Assembly: GCA_039989475.1 (NCBI GenBank)
Contig: JBDXHU010000002.1
Coordinates: 124,001-188,000 of the forward strand
Source of the DNA: JBDXHU01 sp039989475
Lineage (GTDB): Bacteria; Pseudomonadota; Gammaproteobacteria; Pseudomonadales; Halieaceae
Reading direction: 5' to 3'
Length of the DNA stretch: 64,000 nt
Shown piece by piece: positions 59,805 through 64,000 of this stretch. Both the position numbers and the translations under genes were made by a program. The notes under the pieces were generated by a model. It was not told where the DNA came from, did no database searches, and saw only the letters and a program-made list of their open reading frames with translations. How positions within the stretch are numbered: position 1 is the first letter of the stretch; the number at the start of each line of letters is the position of its first letter.

Positions 59805-61010
59805 GTGCTGAAGAAGAGATGGATTGTAAGTTGTGGATTGAGCTTGATGTTAGTGGCGGCCGCGGCCAGCGCCGACAAGTATGACCGGCGCGCCCGCGCG
59901 CTGGTTAAGCAGTACCTGCTGGTTGATAGCCACATTGATGTGCCCAACCGGATCAATGAACACTGGGAGGACGTTACCCGGGCAACTGCCGAGGGTCAAT
60001 TCGACTACCCGCGAGCGGTACAGGGTGGGCTCAATGTGCCGTTCATGTCGATCTATACGCCAGCCAGCAGTGAAAATGATGGCTCGGCCTATGCGCTGGC
60101 CAACACCCTGATCGACCAGGTCGAGGCAATCGTGCAGCGCGCACCGCAGCGCTTTGCACTGGCCACCTCGACCAGCGAGGTAGAGGAGCAATTCCAGGCT
60201 GGCCAGATTTCCCTGGCCCTGGGGATGGAAAACGGCGCACCGATACAGGGCAGTCTCGACAAGTTACAGCACTTCTATGAACGCGGTATCCGTTACATTA
60301 CCCTGGCTCATTCTCAATCCAATCACATCAGCGACTCCTCCTACGACAAGGTTCGGATGTGGCAGGGCCTGAGCCCATTCGGCGCAGAGGTGGTGGCGCG
60401 CATGAACAAGCTGGGCATCATGATCGATATTTCCCATGTATCTGATCAGGCGGCTTATGAAGTGCTGGCTAGCAGCGCTGCGCCGGTGCTGGCTTCCCAT
60501 TCGTCCACCCGCGCCCTGGTGCAGACAGAGCCGGTGTTCGAGCGCAATATGGATGATGAGCTGATTAAGGCCCTGGCCAAGAATGGCGGGGTCATCATGA
60601 TTAATTTCGGCTCCAGTTTCGTTACCACTGAGGCGGGCGAGTATCGACTCAAATACCGGCCGGCAGCGACCGCCTACGCCAAGCGACACGGCTATAAAAG
60701 CGGTAGCCCGGAGCTCAAGGCATTTGCAAAAGCCTATCGCAGCAAGCATCCCTATCCCTTCGCGACTGTGCAGCAGGTTGCCGACCACTTCGATCATGTC
60801 AAGAATCTGGTCGGAATCGATTATGTGGGCATTGGCTCTGACTACGATGGGGTGGGCAATTCCCTACCAGTCGGGCTCAAGGACGTAGCCAGCTATCCGG
60901 TGTTGGTGGCCGAGTTGTTGCGTCGTGGATATAGCGAGCAGGATATTGAGAAATTACTCGGCGGCAACCTGATGCGGGTATGGAAGGCCGTGGAAGAGCG
61001 GGCGGGATAG
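59805..61010 (+). CDS. Membrane dipeptidase (peptidase family M19), secreted
   Basis: A 401-residue zinc dipeptidase with cleavable signal peptide (MLKKRWIVSCGLSLMLVAAAAS). Zinc motif HID at 43-45 in LLVDSHIDVP, then VLASHSSTRALV and IGSDYDGVG. It differs from the anchored M19 enzyme at 22002. The start codon is GTG 59805, with GGAGTG upstream. It leads a four-gene rightward run (next gene four bases on). Confidence 0.93.
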   Translation: MLKKRWIVSCGLSLMLVAAAASADKYDRRARALVKQYLLVDSHIDVPNRINEHWEDVTRATAEGQFDYPRAVQGGLNVPFMSIYTPASSENDGSAYALANTLIDQVEAIVQRAPQRFALATSTSEVEEQFQAGQISLALGMENGAPIQGSLDKLQHFYERGIRYITLAHSQSNHISDSSYDKVRMWQGLSPFGAEVVARMNKLGIMIDISHVSDQAAYEVLASSAAPVLASHSSTRALVQTEPVFERNMDDELIKALAKNGGVIMINFGSSFVTTEAGEYRLKYRPAATAYAKRHGYKSGSPELKAFAKAYRSKHPYPFATVQQVADHFDHVKNLVGIDYVGIGSDYDGVGNSLPVGLKDVASYPVLVAELLRRGYSEQDIEKLLGGNLMRVWKAVEERAG

Positions 61011-61014
61011 CTTT

Positions 61015-62067
61015 ATGCAGGCAATGATAGAAGATTTTCGTATTGTTCCAGCGGGCCACTGCGGTAGTGGCGCCATGCGCAATCTTATTTACCACTACTG
61101 TGGCCTGGACCTGGACGAAGGCGTGGTGTTTGGCCTGGGCGCTGGCCTGGATTGCGTTTTCTTTACTTATCGGGGGGCGGAGCCACCGTTCATGTTATTT
61201 GGTCGGGGTTCCACCATGGAATCAGATCTGGCACGCACCCTGGGCATGGATTACAGCGAGCAGATGCAAGCGGATGATGAGCTGGCCTGGGAAGAGGTCA
61301 AGGCGGAGGTGCTGGCGGGTCGTCCGACCATGTTGTCCGGTGACATTTTTTACCTGGACTACCGCGAGTACAAAGTGCATTTTCCGGCTCATCGTTTCAT
61401 CCTGCTGGGATTTGATGAGGACAAGCAGGAAGCCTATATTGCCGATCGGATTAACGATTTCCCCGAGACTTGCTCCATAGCTGCCCTGTGCCAGAGCCGC
61501 AATCCAGAGGTGGCCATATCTACCCACAACCTCTGGGGCAAGTTTTCCTCTGGTAAAATACGACACAACTTGCCCGAGGCGGCCGGTATTGCGCTGCGCA
61601 TTACTGTAGAACGCATGCTGGGTATGGATACCTCCCAGCGTGACCTGATGTCGCTGGCAGCCGGTACTGACGAGCTACTCTGTGAAACCGGCCTCAAGGG
61701 TATCAAGACCCTGCACCAGCAAATGCAGGAGTGGCCACAGCGAGATTACGCCGCTGCCAGCGCCCAGTATGTGGACAACGCGATTATCAAGTTTGGTACC
61801 GGCGGCGGATTTTTCCGCAATCACTTCGCAGTATTTATGGCCTGGGCGCGACAGCAGCGCCCGGACCTGGTCAGCGCCGATTCGGTGGTGCTGGCCGAGC
61901 AGGCAGCTGATCAATGGAATGGCCTGTCGCCTGTCATGCAGCGGCTGGTCAGCCAGCCCGGCGACCATCAGTCCTGGCAGCAGGCCCTGCAACAGGTAGA
62001 TGATATCTACCACACCGAGTACACCTTGTTTGGCCAGCTTGGCGATACGGTATTGCACGCAGTCTGA
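61015..62067 (+). CDS. BtrH N-terminal-domain protein (DUF4872-like C-terminus)
   Basis: A 350-residue protein. The N-terminus AGHCGSGAMRNLIYHYCGL with C16 is the BtrH acyl-transfer domain (BtrH moves a gamma-L-glutamyl-type acyl group onto butirosin). The middle has YLDYREYKVHFPAHRFILLG with catalytic-type His. The C-terminal half is helical. It is linked closely to the M19 and ketosteroid isomerase genes (gaps of four and 30 bases), so a peptide or amino-acyl transfer role is suggested but not shown. Confidence 0.82.
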   Translation: MQAMIEDFRIVPAGHCGSGAMRNLIYHYCGLDLDEGVVFGLGAGLDCVFFTYRGAEPPFMLFGRGSTMESDLARTLGMDYSEQMQADDELAWEEVKAEVLAGRPTMLSGDIFYLDYREYKVHFPAHRFILLGFDEDKQEAYIADRINDFPETCSIAALCQSRNPEVAISTHNLWGKFSSGKIRHNLPEAAGIALRITVERMLGMDTSQRDLMSLAAGTDELLCETGLKGIKTLHQQMQEWPQRDYAAASAQYVDNAIIKFGTGGGFFRNHFAVFMAWARQQRPDLVSADSVVLAEQAADQWNGLSPVMQRLVSQPGDHQSWQQALQQVDDIYHTEYTLFGQLGDTVLHAV

Positions 62068-62097
62068 TAAGATTCAAAAAAAACAGGAGCACACACC

Positions 62098-62454
62098 ATG
62101 GAAGTCAGTGCCAAAATTGCCGTTGTTCAGCAGTATCTGGAGGCCTTTGATAAATCCGATATTGGTATTATCCGCGACATGTATGCCGACAATGCCACCG
62201 TTGAGGACCCTGTCGGTACCGAGCCCTACGTCGGTATCGACGCCGTGTTGGGTTTCTACGAGACAGCGCTGCAGGCGGGGGCAAAACTGGAGTTAACGGG
62301 CACGCCCAGGTGCACTGGAAATGCGGTGGCGTTTCCGTTCAAGGCGGTGATGGGGGACATGCACGTTGAGATCATTGACGTGTTCGAATTTGACGAGGCC
62401 GGCAAGGTACTCAATATGAAAGCCTACTGGGGCCCGGAAAACACGGTTAGCTGA
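62098..62454 (+). CDS. Ketosteroid isomerase (steroid Delta-isomerase), SnoaL-like fold
   Basis: A 118-residue cone-fold enzyme moving the Delta5 double bond of 3-oxo steroids to Delta4. The alignment I can make to Pseudomonas putida KSI gives catalytic Y13 (QQYLEAF), D37 (YADNATVEDP) and D94 (VEIIDVFEFDE), matching Tyr16, Asp40 and Asp103; the end MKAYWGPEN also matches. Spacing Y to D is the same (24). It has GGAG upstream of ATG 62098. It lies in a rightward run with the BtrH and zinc-ribbon genes and supports steroid use by this organism. Confidence 0.9.
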   Translation: MEVSAKIAVVQQYLEAFDKSDIGIIRDMYADNATVEDPVGTEPYVGIDAVLGFYETALQAGAKLELTGTPRCTGNAVAFPFKAVMGDMHVEIIDVFEFDEAGKVLNMKAYWGPENTVS

Positions 62455-62472
62455 TTGCTCGAGCGATGAACG

Positions 62473-62826
62473 ATGAACGAGACTAGCGAAACAAACGCCG
62501 AAACCAATGCGACGGCGCAAGCCGCAGCAGGGACTGAGGCTGAGGCTCAGGTAAAGGTGGTCAGCTGCATCACCTGCGAGGGTCCGGTGGCCTCAACGGC
62601 GAGCAAATGTTTTGCCTGCGGTAGCCCCTTGACCGGCAAGGAGTTTGTCTACATCTCTCGCCAGGCGGCGGCCCCTGATATCGGCGGTATGATCAAGTGG
62701 TGGGCTATCTGGAGCGTGGTCGTGCTTGCCCTGGGTGGTTTTTCCTTTGGCATAGGCTCCTCCATCGGCTTCACCGCCGTGACCCTGGTTTACCTGGTGC
62801 GTATTCTCAGGGCCTATTACCGTTAA
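62473..62826 (+). CDS. Zinc-ribbon membrane protein
   Basis: A 117-residue protein. A Ser/Thr/Ala/Glu-rich N-terminus is followed by a zinc ribbon of four Cys (C32, C35, C46, C49: SCITCEGPVAS and KCFACGSPL) and two membrane helices at about 72-110 (IKWWAIWSVVVLALGGFSFG and FTAVTLVYLVRIL). I do not know its function. It begins 18 bases after the isomerase stop and converges on the AsmA gene. Confidence 0.78.
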   Translation: MNETSETNAETNATAQAAAGTEAEAQVKVVSCITCEGPVASTASKCFACGSPLTGKEFVYISRQAAAPDIGGMIKWWAIWSVVVLALGGFSFGIGSSIGFTAVTLVYLVRILRAYYR

Positions 62827-62838
62827 ATAAGCGATCGA

Positions 62839-64000
62839 CTAGTTTGTAGGTGGGCACACCAGGGGCGAGGCAGCCGCTGCCTGGTCCGTGCCGCATATAT
62901 CTTTTCGAATCTCTGCCTGCGTTGACTGACACGGGTTGGCGCTGGCCAGAACCCGGTTAAACATACTCTCGCCGATTAAGGATATTCCTGCCGTCATAAA
63001 TGCGGCCCAGCCCCGTGCCACCAGGCCGGTTGTGTTGGTTACGATCTTGGGATCGCTGAAGGGCCCCTGCAGGCTGACGGTATTGGAAAAGGCATTGCCC
63101 ACGGAAATACCCACACCCTCCCGACTCCTGGACTGGAAGCGCACCTTTATCTGTTCATTTTCCATATCCGCCTCAATGCGCCCCAATAGGTTGGCAGTGT
63201 TTGTGCGTGCGGCGTAGCCATAAGGTGTGATGCCGACGCCATCCTTGAAGGTAAACAGGGTGACTGCGCAGTTCAATTGCGGCTGCTGTTTCTCAGCACC
63301 CGGTATCAGCCCGCGAAACAGACCGGTTGCGGCATCCGTGGTTAACAGGGTCAGGGCGCCGTAATCGAGCGGCCCTTTGCCGAACTCTATATAGGCCGTC
63401 CCATTGATGTTGGCTGCCAGTTCTGCCTCGCTGGTACCAGAACTGCTTACATTTATGACGCCGCTCCTGGGAAAGCCGCTTTTATCCGGCTTGGCATACA
63501 TATCCGTGAAAGTGGCGTCGATGCTGGCCATGGGCGGCGTCGCACTGGTCGTGTAAGCAGCGTCAATCTCGCTGGAACCGCCGTTGAAGTAGTCGGCTTT
63601 CAATTTCATGCTGAGGTCGCCACCCTTTAGTGTGGCACTGGCATGCACCTGGCGCCCCACTAATTCCCTGGTGCTTATCTCGTCTATGTCGGCGATCAGG
63701 CTGCCCCTGTAGCCCCGGAACAGCTCCAGATCCAGTTGCTCTGCGCTGAACAATCGCTGGCCTTCCTCGGCGTCATCGCCGCCAGTGACCAGCCTGGCTG
63801 GCGCTCTGAACAGGCTCACGACCACCTTCGAGGTGGCGCGAGTCGCGCTTGAGATCATACCGCCGCTCTTGTCAGCGGGGCTTGCTTGCGCGTCCTTATC
63901 AGTTTCCTCCCAGGGCAGCAGGTTTAAACGTGAGCCCGACAGCTGTAAATCAATTTGGGTCGGCGTGGCGCGCTGGTAGCGAAGTTTGCCCTTGATGTCG
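62839..64000 (-). CDS. AsmA-family protein, C-terminal part (N-terminus outside window)
   Basis: The minus-strand frame is open through 64000, so the N-terminus lies off the right edge; an internal ATG at 63858 is not the start. Visible are at least 386 residues of beta-rich sequence typical of the AsmA C-terminal domain (IDLQLSGSRLNLLPWEETD, GVINVSSSGTSEAELAANI, GKGPLDYGALTLLTTDAATG). AsmA-type proteins are anchored in the inner membrane and span the periplasm to move phospholipid to the outer membrane. It converges on the zinc-ribbon gene with 12 bases between stops. Confidence 0.88.
   Translation of the reverse strand, partial: DIKGKLRYQRATPTQIDLQLSGSRLNLLPWEETDKDAQASPADKSGGMISSATRATSKVVVSLFRAPARLVTGGDDAEEGQRLFSAEQLDLELFRGYRGSLIADIDEISTRELVGRQVHASATLKGGDLSMKLKADYFNGGSSEIDAAYTTSATPPMASIDATFTDMYAKPDKSGFPRSGVINVSSSGTSEAELAANINGTAYIEFGKGPLDYGALTLLTTDAATGLFRGLIPGAEKQQPQLNCAVTLFTFKDGVGITPYGYAARTNTANLLGRIEADMENEQIKVRFQSRSREGVGISVGNAFSNTVSLQGPFSDPKIVTNTTGLVARGWAAFMTAGISLIGESMFNRVLASANPCQSTQAEIRKDICGTDQAAAASPLVCPPTN

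Noticed and set aside
1..64000. tRNA, rRNA, integrase, insertion sequence or phage genes
   Set aside because: None can be recognised on either strand; gaps are short and hold no cloverleaf that I can see.

Overview
The window reads as a dense chromosomal segment of a heterotrophic Gammaproteobacterium, probably marine and of the Halieaceae/Spongiibacteraceae (Cellvibrionales) type. This rests on general gene content: P450, Rieske oxygenase, wax-ester synthase, an H1/AlgP-like protein, F420/FMN LLM-class oxidoreductases and a LEPR-type giant surface protein. No rRNA or tRNA gene is visible, so the taxonomy is an inference. Almost all of the window is coding; no gene-free stretch exceeds 300 bases.

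Layout. 1-5 kb: the tail of an acyl-CoA dehydrogenase, a cold-shock protein with a good terminator, an Acr3 arsenite pump, a short SDR-like protein, a TIM-barrel isomerase and a CBS-GGDEF protein. 5-12 kb: a Fe-alcohol dehydrogenase / P450 / quinone-oxidoreductase / LLM run facing an acyl-CoA ligase, then an AlgP/histone-H1-like gene. 12-19 kb: an SDR, a membrane orphan, and a TetR regulator divergent from an amidohydrolase / Rieske oxygenase (KshA/DAF-36-like) / acetoacetate-decarboxylase-like / phosphatase run, then threonine aldolase. 19-24 kb: a translationally coupled pair (arginine-deiminase-like and M20 amidohydrolase), a broken membrane-gene remnant, an M19 dipeptidase and two small lipoproteins.

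24.3-42.4 kb is the most striking part. A four-gene operon encodes a GAF-like/HlyD fusion, a PqqD-like/M50 site-2-protease/HlyD fusion, a shortened SecA-like ATPase and a periplasmic HlyD-type adaptor. It converges on a second operon encoding a 2,712-residue LEPR-motif/DUF4347 protein with sixteen Ig-like repeats and a C-terminal hydrophobic hairpin, followed by a GGDEF-EAL protein. My reading is a dedicated export and processing apparatus with its giant surface substrate and c-di-GMP control. No ABC transporter ATPase is present, so it is not an ordinary type I system.

42.6-64 kb: a redoxin / heme-like / copper monooxygenase / EF-hand protein, a cupin and LLM pair, an epoxide-hydrolase-like enzyme and ferrochelatase, an SDR, a wax-ester synthase, a lipoprotein penicillin-acylase-type hydrolase, VOC and CBS proteins, another LLM enzyme, a double DsbA-like protein, Ppx/GppA, a small HExxH membrane protein, then M19 dipeptidase / BtrH-domain protein / ketosteroid isomerase / zinc-ribbon protein, and the C-terminal part of an AsmA-family protein running off the right edge. 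The ketosteroid isomerase, Rieske oxygenase, P450, SDRs, acyl-CoA ligase and acyl-CoA dehydrogenase together suggest steroid or isoprenoid catabolism.

A second striking element is a family of exact 16-bp tandem repeats (unit TGGGGTCGGAGGTGAA with a palindromic variant). Two arrays of nine units each end at the start codon of unrelated genes (8840 and 22002) and supply their Shine-Dalgarno sequence; a third, degenerate array lies in the opposite orientation near 49.15 kb, and a solitary half unit at 13.74 kb.
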